DNA of 19,106 bases, from contig JAAOXY010000004.1 in NCBI GenBank assembly GCA_018221065.1, forward strand, positions 1 to 19,106, read 5' to 3'. The position numbers and the translations under genes were made by a program. The stretch is from Candidatus Aenigmatarchaeota archaeon. GTDB lineage: Archaea; Aenigmatarchaeota; Aenigmatarchaeia; Aenigmatarchaeales; Aenigmatarchaeaceae. Under the pieces are notes generated by a model. The model searched no databases. It saw only the letters and a list, made by a program, of their open reading frames with translations, and had not been told where the DNA came from. This document shows, piece after piece, positions 7,581-14,829 of the stretch; position 1 is the first letter of the stretch, and each line of letters starts with the position of its first letter.

Positions 7581-8558
7581 ATGAATGAAGAGAATATAAT
7601 AAAAGTTAGAGGAATTTCAAAAGAATTCAAAGTTCAGAAAGAAAAGAATGTTTTCAAGGCTTTGTTTAGCCGTAAGTATAAAACAGTAAAGGCTCTAAAA
7701 AAAGTGAATCTTGATGTAAAGAAAGGAGAGTTCATAGGAGTAGTAGGTCCGAATGGTGCAGGAAAGTCAACACTCATCAAAATCCTTACAGGAATCCTTA
7801 CACCAAGTTCAGGAAAAGCAGAAGTCAAAGGTTTAGTACCTTATGAAGAAAGACAGGAGAATTCAAAGAAAATAGGTGTAGTATTCGGTCAAAGATCTCA
7901 GTTATGGTGGGATTTACCAGTCATAGAATCATTTGAATTACTTCGTAGAGTATTCGAGATACCTGATAAGGCATATAATAAAAATCTAAGAACTTTCAAA
8001 GATGTTTTGGGGATTCAGAAATACTTAGATACACCTACTCGGAAACTATCTCTTGGAGAAAAGATGCGTTGTAACATAGCAGCATCTCTGTTACACAATC
8101 CTGACATAGTTTATTTAGATGAACCTACAATTGGTCTAGATGTAGAAGCAAAATATAGGATAAGAAAATTCTTGAAGAAATTAAACAAAGAAGGATTGAC
8201 AATTATTTTGACTACACATGACATGGGAGACATCGAAGAACTATGTGAAAGAATGATAATCATAGATAAAGGATCTGTTATTTACGATGGTAAGACTGAA
8301 GAAATAAAAAATAAAATGACAACAGACAGAATGGTTGTTATTGATTATAGAAATACACCACCAAAAATAAAATTACCAAAAGGGGTTAAACTTAATGCAA
8401 AAGAAGGAGACAAGATAATCTATAAAGTAGATACAAAAAAAGCATCAGTTTCAGGTTTTATTAAATCTATTCTTATGAAACACAAAGTTGATGACATACA
8501 CATCGAACAGCCTTCAGTAGAAGAAATGATACGAAAGATATACAAGAAGGGGATTTGA
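7581..8558 (+). CDS. ABC exporter ATP-binding protein (COG4586-like)
   Basis: Nucleotide-binding subunit of an ABC-2 type exporter, 325 residues, acting on the inner face of the membrane. Walker A is GPNGAGKST (56-64), Q-loop FGQRSQ (102-107), a signature variant LSLGE (156-160), Walker B IVYLDEP (176-182) and the H-loop histidine in TTHD (H213). The FGQRSQLWWDLP segment and a C-terminal extension of about 90 residues after the core ATPase are typical of the COG4586 group, which pairs with two dissimilar permeases (COG4587 and COG3694), exactly as found downstream. The substrate is unknown. GTGAGGCG lies about 7 bases before ATG. The stop TGA overlaps the next gene's ATG by one base, so the three genes are almost certainly co-translated. 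Confidence 0.9.
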   Translation: MNEENIIKVRGISKEFKVQKEKNVFKALFSRKYKTVKALKKVNLDVKKGEFIGVVGPNGAGKSTLIKILTGILTPSSGKAEVKGLVPYEERQENSKKIGVVFGQRSQLWWDLPVIESFELLRRVFEIPDKAYNKNLRTFKDVLGIQKYLDTPTRKLSLGEKMRCNIAASLLHNPDIVYLDEPTIGLDVEAKYRIRKFLKKLNKEGLTIILTTHDMGDIEELCERMIIIDKGSVIYDGKTEEIKNKMTTDRMVVIDYRNTPPKIKLPKGVKLNAKEGDKIIYKVDTKKASVSGFIKSILMKHKVDDIHIEQPSVEEMIRKIYKKGI

Positions 8559-9343
8559 TGTACAGAAGTATTGCGTTAATTAAGCTAAAAGAAGAATTTG
8601 CATACAAATATAGAGCTTTATTTAGTTTAACTGGTTCAATACTTAGCGTAATACTTCTTTGGTATTTATGGACAGCAATATTTGCATCATCAGTAGAAAC
8701 GACTGTTGCAGGTTTCACACTTCCAGCAATAATAACATATATGATAATATCAACTGCAATAAGAGCACCAAATTCAACTTATTTTGAACATGGTATAGAA
8801 ACAGATGTACGAACAGGATTTATAGCAACACAAATGGTAAAACCATATACCTATCCAATCTATCAGTTTTTTGTTGGTCTGGGGGAATCAATGTATAAAT
8901 TAATCATACTTACAGTACCAATGCTATTGTTAGGTATTTTATTTTTTAATCTAAGCTTACCAGCAAATACATTGGCATTTTCAATAAGTGCAATATTGGG
9001 TTTCATAATAAATTTTTCAATGGCTTTAATAACTGGTTTATGGGCATTTTGGACATCTGGAAATATATGGGGGCTCAGACACTCTAGACAAATATTATCA
9101 GATATGATATCAGGTGCAATTATCCCACTTTCATTTTTCCCACTATGGCTAGCAAATATAGCAAACCTATTACCATTCAAAGCTATCTACAGTATTCCAC
9201 TTTCGATTTATGTTGGTCACATAACAGGAAATGAAATATATTATGCAATACTGCAGCAATTATTTTGGGTAGGATTATTTTTAGTGATGATAGTTATAAT
9301 TTGGAAAAGAGCAGAAAAAAGAGTTGTTTCACAAGGTGGTTAA
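8558..9343 (+). CDS. ABC-2 exporter permease, first subunit
   Basis: A 261-residue integral membrane protein with about six hydrophobic segments, e.g. ALFSLTGSILSVILLWYLW near the N-terminus, LIILTVPMLLLGILFF in the middle, and VGLFLVMIVIIW near the end. The N-terminal residues before the first helix are basic and cytoplasmic, as in ABC-2 transporters. Its place right after a COG4586-like ATPase and before a second, different permease of equal length indicates a heterodimeric membrane channel. I chose ATG 8558, overlapping the ATPase stop (TGATG), rather than the in-frame TTG one codon upstream. AGGGGA precedes it. The exported substrate cannot be deduced. Confidence 0.85.
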   Translation: MYRSIALIKLKEEFAYKYRALFSLTGSILSVILLWYLWTAIFASSVETTVAGFTLPAIITYMIISTAIRAPNSTYFEHGIETDVRTGFIATQMVKPYTYPIYQFFVGLGESMYKLIILTVPMLLLGILFFNLSLPANTLAFSISAILGFIINFSMALITGLWAFWTSGNIWGLRHSRQILSDMISGAIIPLSFFPLWLANIANLLPFKAIYSIPLSIYVGHITGNEIYYAILQQLFWVGLFLVMIVIIWKRAEKRVVSQGG

Positions 9344-10144
9344 ATGCGATTAGGATATTACAAAAGATTATGGGCTAAATTATTAGCACTGAATATAAAG
9401 AAATATGCAATCTATAAGCTAGATTTTATAATAGGAATCCTAGCAATGGCCATGGCAGAAATATTAAGCGTATTATTTTTCTGGGTAATATTCCAACACA
9501 TCCCAGTATTAAATGGTTGGATTTTTGAAGAAGTATTATTTTTAACGTCATTGTTCATGATAGTATTTGGTATTTGGCATGTTTTCCTTTCAGGAGCAGC
9601 ATTTTGGGGCCTTGAATGGTTAATAAGACGTGGTGAATTTGATAGATTAATGTTACAACCAGTAAGTCCATTAAAATATTTATTATTAGCAAGATTTGAC
9701 GATGATGGATTAGGAGATCTTTTAACAGGGATAGCTGTATTTTGGTATGCTGCAAATGCAGTAGGATTTCAATTTTCATTAATTAACATAATAACACTGT
9801 TAATTTTATTAGCAAGTGGAACAGTGATATTCTTTTCATTGTTATTATCACTCAGTACAATTTCGTTTTGGATAGTCAGAAGTCATTCTATAGGTGACAT
9901 ATTGTTTAATCTATTTAATTTTATAAAATATCCTTTAAACATATTTAGTCCACTCGTAGTAACATTCTTTACGTTTTTATTACCATTAGGTTTCATAAGT
10001 TATTATCCAGCACAGATATTATTACAAAAAGAATCAGTTTCAATGATTGCTTATGCTGGTCCTATAGTGGCGGTTATATTCTTTATTGTAGCTAATTATA
10101 TATGGAATATCGGTTTAAAAAATTACACGTCGACAGGTAGTTAA
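9344..10144 (+). CDS. ABC-2 exporter permease, second subunit (COG3694-like)
   Basis: A 266-residue membrane protein with about six hydrophobic stretches, including IIGILAMAMAEILSVLFFWVIF, FLTSLFMIVFGIWHVFL and AGPIVAVIFFIVANYIW near the end. A short polar loop between helices carries an acidic run, LLARFDDDGLGD, that resembles the conserved cytoplasmic loop of COG3694 permeases. ATG follows the previous stop directly (TAAATG) and GGTGG lies just upstream, so it is translated with the first permease. Together with the ATPase it would form the complete exporter. The next gene, a methyltransferase, starts two bases after its stop, so it is part of the same transcript despite the different role. 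Confidence 0.85.
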   Translation: MRLGYYKRLWAKLLALNIKKYAIYKLDFIIGILAMAMAEILSVLFFWVIFQHIPVLNGWIFEEVLFLTSLFMIVFGIWHVFLSGAAFWGLEWLIRRGEFDRLMLQPVSPLKYLLLARFDDDGLGDLLTGIAVFWYAANAVGFQFSLINIITLLILLASGTVIFFSLLLSLSTISFWIVRSHSIGDILFNLFNFIKYPLNIFSPLVVTFFTFLLPLGFISYYPAQILLQKESVSMIAYAGPIVAVIFFIVANYIWNIGLKNYTSTGS

Positions 10145-10145
10145 C

Positions 10146-11183
10146 ATGTATGCATTTGTACTAGGTAAAAACAAAGAATTATCAAAAGAAGAATTGTCTT
10201 GTTATTTTGAAACAAACAATATTAAATTCAAGATAATAAATGAAGGAAATGATTTTCTTATTATCGATACTAAAATAGACCCAGAAATAATAAAAGATCT
10301 TGGTGGTACATTGAAGATTGGAAAGGTCACGCCTTTAGAAGATATTAGAGTAGAAGGAATTTATGGTGTTAGTTTATATGGTGTACCAAGTCACACAGTC
10401 TTTAGAGTAAAAAAGAAGATAAAAGAAAATAACAAAGCAAAGTTATTCATTACAAGAAAAGACAAGCTAACAGCAGTTGAGATAGTAATGAAAGATTTGA
10501 TAGGAAGAGAAGTTCTTGTTCTGAGATCAAAGAAAATATATTATGCAATAACACAATCAGTTTATGATCCATTTGAATATAAGAAATTAGATGTAGAAAG
10601 ACCAAATCAACGTGGTATGTTATCAATACCAATAAGACTTTCAAAGATTATGATTAATCTAGCAAAACTAAAAAAAGGAGATACCATACTAGACCCATTC
10701 TGTGGTTATGGTACAATATTACAATCAGCACTATTGAGTGGAATAAATGTTTACGGTTCTGATAAAGATGAAGATTGCACAGAATCTGCAGAACTAAATA
10801 TAGAATGGTTAAAAGAACAATACAAAATAAAAGCTAAACACAAATTTAAAACTTCAGATGTTTTAGACTTAGAAACTGAAGATAAGTTTGATGCTATAGT
10901 AACTGAATCTTACTTAGGACCACCATTGAGAAAGTCTGTAACAGAAGAACGAGCACAAGAAATAATAGACGAATTAAACACTTTCTATGAGAAAGCTTTA
11001 GAAAAGTTAAGTACTGTTCTAAAGAAAGGAAAGAGAATTATAATTATACTGCCTGTAATCAGAACAAGAGATAAAACATTCAGGATGAGTATAGAACCAA
11101 AAGATCTAAAATTAATAAAGAAAATTAGTGATATACACCCTAAACACATAACAGGAAGAGAGATTTTCATATTTGAAAAGTGA
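10146..11183 (+). CDS. Trm11/Trm-G10-like RNA methyltransferase
   Basis: A 345-residue SAM-dependent methyltransferase resembling the archaeal Trm11/Trm-G10 family, which makes N2-methylguanosine in tRNA. Residues 1 to about 150 are a THUMP-like RNA-binding half. The linker ERPNQRGMLSIPIRLSKIMINLA (151-173) is the family's typical bridge. Motif I is LDPFCGYGT (182-190). The catalytic motif IV, normally D/NPPY, reads TESYLGPP (253-260), which suggests a subfamily with a different target or chemistry, or a different base. The C-terminus LSDIHPKHITGREIFIFEK-type strands end the Rossmann fold. It lies 1 base after the exporter permease and overlaps the rhomboid frame, so it is probably carried on the same mRNA. 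Methyltransferase identity is firm; tRNA as substrate is inferred. Confidence 0.75.
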   Translation: MYAFVLGKNKELSKEELSCYFETNNIKFKIINEGNDFLIIDTKIDPEIIKDLGGTLKIGKVTPLEDIRVEGIYGVSLYGVPSHTVFRVKKKIKENNKAKLFITRKDKLTAVEIVMKDLIGREVLVLRSKKIYYAITQSVYDPFEYKKLDVERPNQRGMLSIPIRLSKIMINLAKLKKGDTILDPFCGYGTILQSALLSGINVYGSDKDEDCTESAELNIEWLKEQYKIKAKHKFKTSDVLDLETEDKFDAIVTESYLGPPLRKSVTEERAQEIIDELNTFYEKALEKLSTVLKKGKRIIIILPVIRTRDKTFRMSIEPKDLKLIKKISDIHPKHITGREIFIFEK

Positions 11184-11187
11184 TCTT

Positions 11188-11808
11188 ATGGAGAAGTTCA
11201 AATACTATGCAATAAAAATAGCAGCAATATGTGTAATATTATTCTTCTTACAAAACGTTTATGATATAACAGGAGAACTTGTTTTAAGATCTGATATGTT
11301 TATTTTAAAACCTTGGACATTGGTAACATCAATGTTTTTACACGGTGGTTTCGAACATTTATTTTATAACATGTTCGCTTTAGTAATGTTCGGATCATTA
11401 TTAGAAAAGACAGTAGGTTCAAAGAAATTCCTAAAATTATATTTCATAACAGGTATTGCTGCAGGTTTGGGCGGAACATTATTTTACACAGCAATGCTCG
11501 GTGCATCGGGTGCTATTTACGGAGTATTAGGATGTTTAGGATTCTTAAGACCAAAAATGAAAGTGTGGGCTTATGGTGCACCAATGCCAATGATAGTTGC
11601 AGTTTTCTTATGGGCTTTAATTGACTTTATAGGATTGTTTGCACCAGGAGAAGTTGCATACGCAGCCCATTTATTTGGACTAATGGCAGGAATATCATTC
11701 GCACTTTATTGGAAAAAACAATTTAAAGAAAATACAGTAAAACAAAAGAAAGCAACACCTATTCCTGATAGAATAATGAGAAAATGGGAAGACATTTGGA
11801 TGAGATAG
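11188..11808 (+). CDS. Rhomboid-family intramembrane serine protease
   Basis: A 206-residue, six-helix rhomboid protease that would cleave membrane-spanning segments of other proteins. The catalytic serine is S107 in LGASGAIYG, the histidine is H161 in AAHLFGLMAG. The HGGFEHLFYNM segment carries H52, H57 and N61, the histidine/asparagine pair that forms the oxyanion site. Loop 1 carries the usual WTLVTSMFLHG. A basic 35-residue cytoplasmic tail ends the protein. I chose ATG 11188 because GTGA lies a few bases upstream and the protein then starts just before the first helix; an in-frame TTG at 11173 is possible. The start lies 4 bases after the methyltransferase stop, so it ends the ABC-methyltransferase-rhomboid run. 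Confidence 0.9.
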   Translation: MEKFKYYAIKIAAICVILFFLQNVYDITGELVLRSDMFILKPWTLVTSMFLHGGFEHLFYNMFALVMFGSLLEKTVGSKKFLKLYFITGIAAGLGGTLFYTAMLGASGAIYGVLGCLGFLRPKMKVWAYGAPMPMIVAVFLWALIDFIGLFAPGEVAYAAHLFGLMAGISFALYWKKQFKENTVKQKKATPIPDRIMRKWEDIWMR

Positions 11809-11825
11809 CTGAATTAAAATTCAGC
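11808..11825 (+). repeat. Inverted repeat (stem-loop) at the rhomboid stop codon
   Basis: GCTGAATT and AATTCAGC, two 8-base arms separated by AA, begin at the last base of the rhomboid stop codon. As RNA it would form a 7-bp stem with a TAAA loop. No U-run follows, so it is not a typical terminator. It may mark or stabilise the end of the exporter-rhomboid transcript. Confidence 0.5.
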
Positions 11826-11873
11826 ACATTGAACAATAGTTCATTATTATCACTAGTTTTCTATAATTTAATT

Positions 11874-12338
11874 ATGGCATATGACTATTCAAACTATCCA
11901 GATAACTGGACCAAGATGCGAGAAGCCATGTTTAAAGCATATGGTGGAAAGCATTGTACAGAGGGGGTTTTCAAAAGAGTTGGGCATAAAGGTTACATAC
12001 AGTTACATCATTATGTTCCATTAGCAAAAGCAAACAACAAATCAGAATACTATTTTCTAAACCAGTCATGGAATCTAATACCATGCTGTGAGAGACATCA
12101 TAACAAGATGCATAATTATTCAAGAGGTACAAGAGGAAAATATAAAATAGAAAAGAAACCAAAAACAAATAAAGTCAACTATTTAACAAGATTTGGGTGG
12201 GCAGTAAAAAGACAACATTATAATAAAAAGTTCAGTAAAAATAAAAAACCTTTAACATTTTGGAAATATTGGAAAATAGGAGAAAAGGGTCTAAAAAGAA
12301 AAATGAATTCATGGCCTTCGAAATATGTCAGTGACTAG
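11874..12338 (+). CDS. HNH-family endonuclease
   Basis: A 154-residue basic protein with an HNH nuclease core. Visible: a YGGKHC knuckle near residue 22-27, the first catalytic-type histidine in IQLHHYVPL, the asparagine in QSWNLIPCCERHH and the last histidines in HHNKMH. The second zinc knuckle is CC rather than the common CxxC, so zinc binding may be partial. The C-terminal half is Lys/Arg/Tyr rich and may bind DNA or RNA. The frame stays open 90 bases upstream, overlapping rhomboid, but I chose ATG 11874 because no ribosome site supports upstream codons and the HNH core starts here. A weak TATA-like TTATTAT lies about 28 bases upstream. It is convergent with a small zinc-ribbon gene, ends one base apart. 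A stand-alone HNH gene can be a host repair-type or mobile nuclease; nothing decides this. Confidence 0.75.
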   Translation: MAYDYSNYPDNWTKMREAMFKAYGGKHCTEGVFKRVGHKGYIQLHHYVPLAKANNKSEYYFLNQSWNLIPCCERHHNKMHNYSRGTRGKYKIEKKPKTNKVNYLTRFGWAVKRQHYNKKFSKNKKPLTFWKYWKIGEKGLKRKMNSWPSKYVSD

Positions 12339-12339
12339 A

Positions 12340-12489
12340 TTACAAACCCTTAAAAATATTATTTGTTTTGAAAGCATTATTCTTATTATTCTTACAACCA
12401 CCACAAACAAATGCCAAACTTAGACTGTCACTAAAGTCATTGTCAACAAAACAAACACCACATCGTTCACACATAAGATTAGCAGACAT
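12340..12489 (-). CDS. CxxC zinc-ribbon microprotein (49 aa)
   Basis: ATG 12489 to TAA, 49 residues. Two metal-binding knuckles are seen: CERCGVC at 7-13 and CGGC at 29-32, followed by an Asn/Lys-rich tail. The start is convincing because GGTGA overlaps the stop codon of the previous gene, four bases before ATG. It is the third gene of the CBS-protein operon, with a 4-base gap. Function unknown; small zinc ribbons of this size in archaea are often ribosome or RNA associated, which would fit the neighbour's possible ribosome role, but that is inference. Confidence 0.65.
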   Translation of the reverse strand: MSANLMCERCGVCFVDNDFSDSLSLAFVCGGCKNNKNNAFKTNNIFKGL

Positions 12490-12493
12490 GTTA

Positions 12494-12625
12494 TCACCTA
12501 TAACTTATCTTATTTTTTTTCTTACATTCTTTGCACAACTTCTGTGATACTCCTTTCCATTTTACATTCGTAAGTCTACCAACTTCTTTTACATATTTTT
12601 TACATTTGTCACAGATAGTTTGCAT
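12494..12625 (-). CDS. CxxC zinc-ribbon microprotein, lysine-rich (43 aa)
   Basis: ATG 12625 to TGA, 43 residues, with CDKC at 5-8 and CKEC at 31-34 and 12 lysines, strongly basic overall. The four cysteines suit a one-zinc ribbon and the charge suits nucleic acid or ribosome binding. It starts 4 bases after the CBS-protein stop, with GATGA upstream, and its own stop provides the ribosome site for the next gene. This tight chain argues that it is translated. It does not resemble the neighbouring 49-residue protein beyond the cysteine layout. I do not recognise its family. Confidence 0.65.
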   Translation of the reverse strand: MQTICDKCKKYVKEVGRLTNVKWKGVSQKLCKECKKKNKISYR

Positions 12626-12629
12626 TATA

Positions 12630-13778
12630 TCATCTTCTCAAATTCTTTCTCAATTGTGCGTTTTTCTTACTTTTGTCTTTGATGTGATCTCTTTCTTTAA
12701 ACATAACTACTTCAAGCTTATCCAATGCTTCACCAATAGCATCTCTTAGATCCCAGTCATATGATTGACTTATGAACATTCCTTTATTTGTATTAGATCT
12801 TATTCTAATAGAATATTTACTTCTCCCTCTTACTCCAGTTTCATGTTTCTTTACATGAACAAGGAAAGATTGTGGTTCATAAACTGTTGCTATTTTCTTT
12901 ATAGTATCTCTTACCATTCTGTCAGCAGTGTCAAGAATAAAACTATCTTCTTTTTCTATTCCAATTATATCATAATATACTCCTTTCTTGGACAAAGTTG
13001 ACATATAAGCTTCAAGCAAATCTTTTGCAGTTACAACACCTTCAGGTATTTTACCTTTAAGTATTACAATAGTAGATGTTTTATTTTCTGTCATTAAATT
13101 TACTATTTGTGTTAAAGATGTTTTAACTCCAGTTGTTACAGGAGCCTGATTCATTATAGTTGACAATGGTATTCTCATTATTTTATCCATCTGAGCTGCA
13201 GCAGAGTACCACGATATTCTTTCATGTTTCTTTATTGATTTTAATAAATCAAATGTTGTAACAATTCCACCAAGATTACCATTATGATCTATAACAGGAA
13301 GTGCAGAAACATTTCCTTCTCTCATTACTACTCTTGCTTTTCCAATTTCAGTATCCATACTTGCTAAGATTGGAGGAGCCATTACATCTTCTGCTTTTAT
13401 CTTCCTGAATTCTTTTGAGTTTATAGCAGATTTTATTATATCAGAATAAGACAAAAGTCCAACAAGTTTTTTATTATCTATTACAGGAAGGCATCTTGTA
13501 CCAGTGTTGAATAGTAATCGTGCAGCATCTTCCACATTAGTGTCAGGTGTTACTTTTGGCGGATGTGAGTTCATGACCTTCTTTATTTTATCTTTTTCCG
13601 GATTAACAATAGTCTTACTAATGATATCTTTGTAACTTATCATCCCATAAAAATTATTTTTATCTAAAACAGGAACCTCATGGATTCTCTTCTTTTGCAT
13701 TAAAGAAATGAACTTTTGGACATTATCATCTTTCGAAACAGACAGAACTTTTTTAGACATTATATCTTTTACTAACAT
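12630..13778 (-). CDS. Four-CBS-domain protein with HPF/RaiA-like C-terminus
   Basis: A 382-residue protein with four CBS repeats (about residues 1-55, 65-120, 128-185 and 203-262), normally forming two Bateman modules that bind adenine nucleotides. Each repeat shows the LPVID/VPVLD strand and a GMISYKDI-type helix. The tail (about 262-382) predicts beta-alpha-beta-beta-beta-alpha and ends in SQSYDWDLRDAIGEALDKLE, closely matching the hibernation-promoting factor (HPF/RaiA) pattern, then a basic extension. I infer a nucleotide-sensing factor acting on ribosomes. The start is ATG 13778, not the upstream in-frame ATG 13802, because GGAGGGTGG (13785-13793) lies 6 bases before it. It heads an operon with two tiny zinc ribbons; its own TATA box overlaps the end of the upstream endonuclease gene. 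Confidence 0.85.
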   Translation of the reverse strand: MLVKDIMSKKVLSVSKDDNVQKFISLMQKKRIHEVPVLDKNNFYGMISYKDIISKTIVNPEKDKIKKVMNSHPPKVTPDTNVEDAARLLFNTGTRCLPVIDNKKLVGLLSYSDIIKSAINSKEFRKIKAEDVMAPPILASMDTEIGKARVVMREGNVSALPVIDHNGNLGGIVTTFDLLKSIKKHERISWYSAAAQMDKIMRIPLSTIMNQAPVTTGVKTSLTQIVNLMTENKTSTIVILKGKIPEGVVTAKDLLEAYMSTLSKKGVYYDIIGIEKEDSFILDTADRMVRDTIKKIATVYEPQSFLVHVKKHETGVRGRSKYSIRIRSNTNKGMFISQSYDWDLRDAIGEALDKLEVVMFKERDHIKDKSKKNAQLRKNLRR

Positions 13779-13784
13779 TTTATT

Positions 13785-13793
13785 CCACCCTCC
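13785..13793 (-). promoter_or_regulatory. Strong Shine-Dalgarno site of the CBS-HPF-like gene
   Basis: GGAGGGTGG, 6 bases before ATG 13778, is the strongest ribosome site in the window. It fixes the start eight codons downstream of the longest possible frame. Confidence 0.85.
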
Positions 13794-13814
13794 TAATATC
13801 ATACACCGTTTTAA

Positions 13815-13824
13815 GAATATAAAG
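13815..13824 (-). promoter_or_regulatory. TATA box of the CBS-HPF-like operon
   Basis: CTTTATATTC just after the stop codon of the splicing endonuclease gene (13827). Transcription would start near 13793-13795, giving a short leader carrying the ribosome site. The operon may therefore be expressed separately from the archaemetzincin-endA operon upstream. Confidence 0.55.
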
Positions 13825-13826
13825 CA

Positions 13827-14345
13827 TTATGGTTTGAAGAACCTCATTGAGTAGTAGGAAACATTGTTCTTCTTGTCCACTAATCCCCAAATCATTTTAG
13901 CTCGTATGTTATGTGCTAGCCTTGCAGCTCTAGATAATTCTGGATAAGAGAACTTGTATCCTTTAGAAACAGCAAATACCACCCATTTTGTGTGTTCTTT
14001 AGCTTCTTTTGAACCTCTTTTCAAAGGATTAGCTCCTTTTTCATATACCCTAAAGTCACATCCAAATTTGAACCCAGTTCTTGTTGGAAGTTCCCTCTTT
14101 CTCAGATCTTTATAGACAATGAATCTCAAATCAAATCTAGGATCCTGCTTATTGCAGTATGATAAGAATTTCGTCAGAGTATAATCTTCTACTGATATCT
14201 TCTTTTTCTCAAATAGCCACGCTGCTTCTACTAATGAAAGTTCAAGTCTGTCCTCATTAAATCTGCCACAATAAGTCTTCTCAAATAGTTTTTCTGCTTT
14301 TTTGTCCCAGACAATCACTCTTTTTCCATTTAATTCTCCTTTCAT
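13827..14345 (-). CDS. endA: tRNA-splicing endonuclease, catalytic subunit
   Basis: A 172-residue subunit of the archaeal enzyme that cuts introns from tRNA precursors at bulge-helix-bulge sites. The C-terminal nuclease domain has the full triad: Y101 (FRVYEKG), H118 (EHTKWVVF) and K150 (RAKMIWGLVD). The N-terminal half is the usual small alpha/beta domain. The size is that of a single-unit subunit, not the fused two-unit form of many Euryarchaeota. The gene immediately upstream encodes a homologue without the triad, so an (alpha-beta)2 heterotetramer is expected, as known from Crenarchaeota and Nanoarchaeum. ATG lies 4 bases after that gene's stop, so they are co-translated. Confidence 0.92.
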   Translation of the reverse strand: MKGELNGKRVIVWDKKAEKLFEKTYCGRFNEDRLELSLVEAAWLFEKKKISVEDYTLTKFLSYCNKQDPRFDLRFIVYKDLRKRELPTRTGFKFGCDFRVYEKGANPLKRGSKEAKEHTKWVVFAVSKGYKFSYPELSRAARLAHNIRAKMIWGLVDKKNNVSYYSMRFFKP

Positions 14346-14349
14346 AAAA

Positions 14350-14826
14350 TCAAGGCTCCTCTTTTGAAACTAGATAATATGTTATGTCAGAATCATTATC
14401 AACAACAGCCCAAACTGCTTGACTATCAGCTTTGCTGATTTTTTCAAAGTTTGCTATTTCAGCTACAGAATCTTCTGATGTAACAAAGACTGTCCATGCG
14501 ATTTCTCCTTTTTTCTTTTTCGAACCTCTTTCATACACAGTAAAAGAGTCTTTGTTTACTTTTACTATCAGACCTCTTTCTCTAAGGTCAGAATAAACAT
14601 AATATTTTATCATAAAGTCAGTATCTTTTACCATTGTAAGAAAATCTTTCAATGAAAGTTTTGTGTTGCCTTTGTAGATATCAATCTTCTTATCTTTAGC
14701 AAGATGAAAAGCTTCTATGAATCTAAGTATGTTCTTCCTGTCTTTTAGTTCTCCATACCAACTTCTGTCATAAAATTCAGTTTCTTCTAGTACAACTGTC
14801 TTACCATTTACTTTACCTTCGATCAT
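14350..14826 (-). CDS. tRNA-splicing endonuclease, structural (non-catalytic) subunit
   Basis: A 158-residue homologue of the catalytic subunit encoded next to it; both start with a G.x.NGK strand and share the VYSDLRERGL / VYKDLRKREL and TVYERG / RVYEKG blocks. Only the tyrosine (Y98) of the active triad remains: aligned to the catalytic subunit by the conserved tryptophans, histidine is replaced by E108 and lysine by Q136. That is the pattern of the structural beta subunit that helps hold the substrate in the heterotetramer. It is located between the archaemetzincin (3-base gap) and catalytic endA (4-base gap). Ribosome sites here are weak, suggesting translational coupling. Confidence 0.88.
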   Translation of the reverse strand: MIEGKVNGKTVVLEETEFYDRSWYGELKDRKNILRFIEAFHLAKDKKIDIYKGNTKLSLKDFLTMVKDTDFMIKYYVYSDLRERGLIVKVNKDSFTVYERGSKKKKGEIAWTVFVTSEDSVAEIANFEKISKADSQAVWAVVDNDSDITYYLVSKEEP

Positions 14827-14829
14827 TTC

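Noticed and set aside
11784..11873. Upstream extension of the HNH frame, overlapping rhomboid
   Set aside because: 30 extra residues with no ribosome site, covering the stem-loop; the HNH core and a leaderless-type start begin at 11874.
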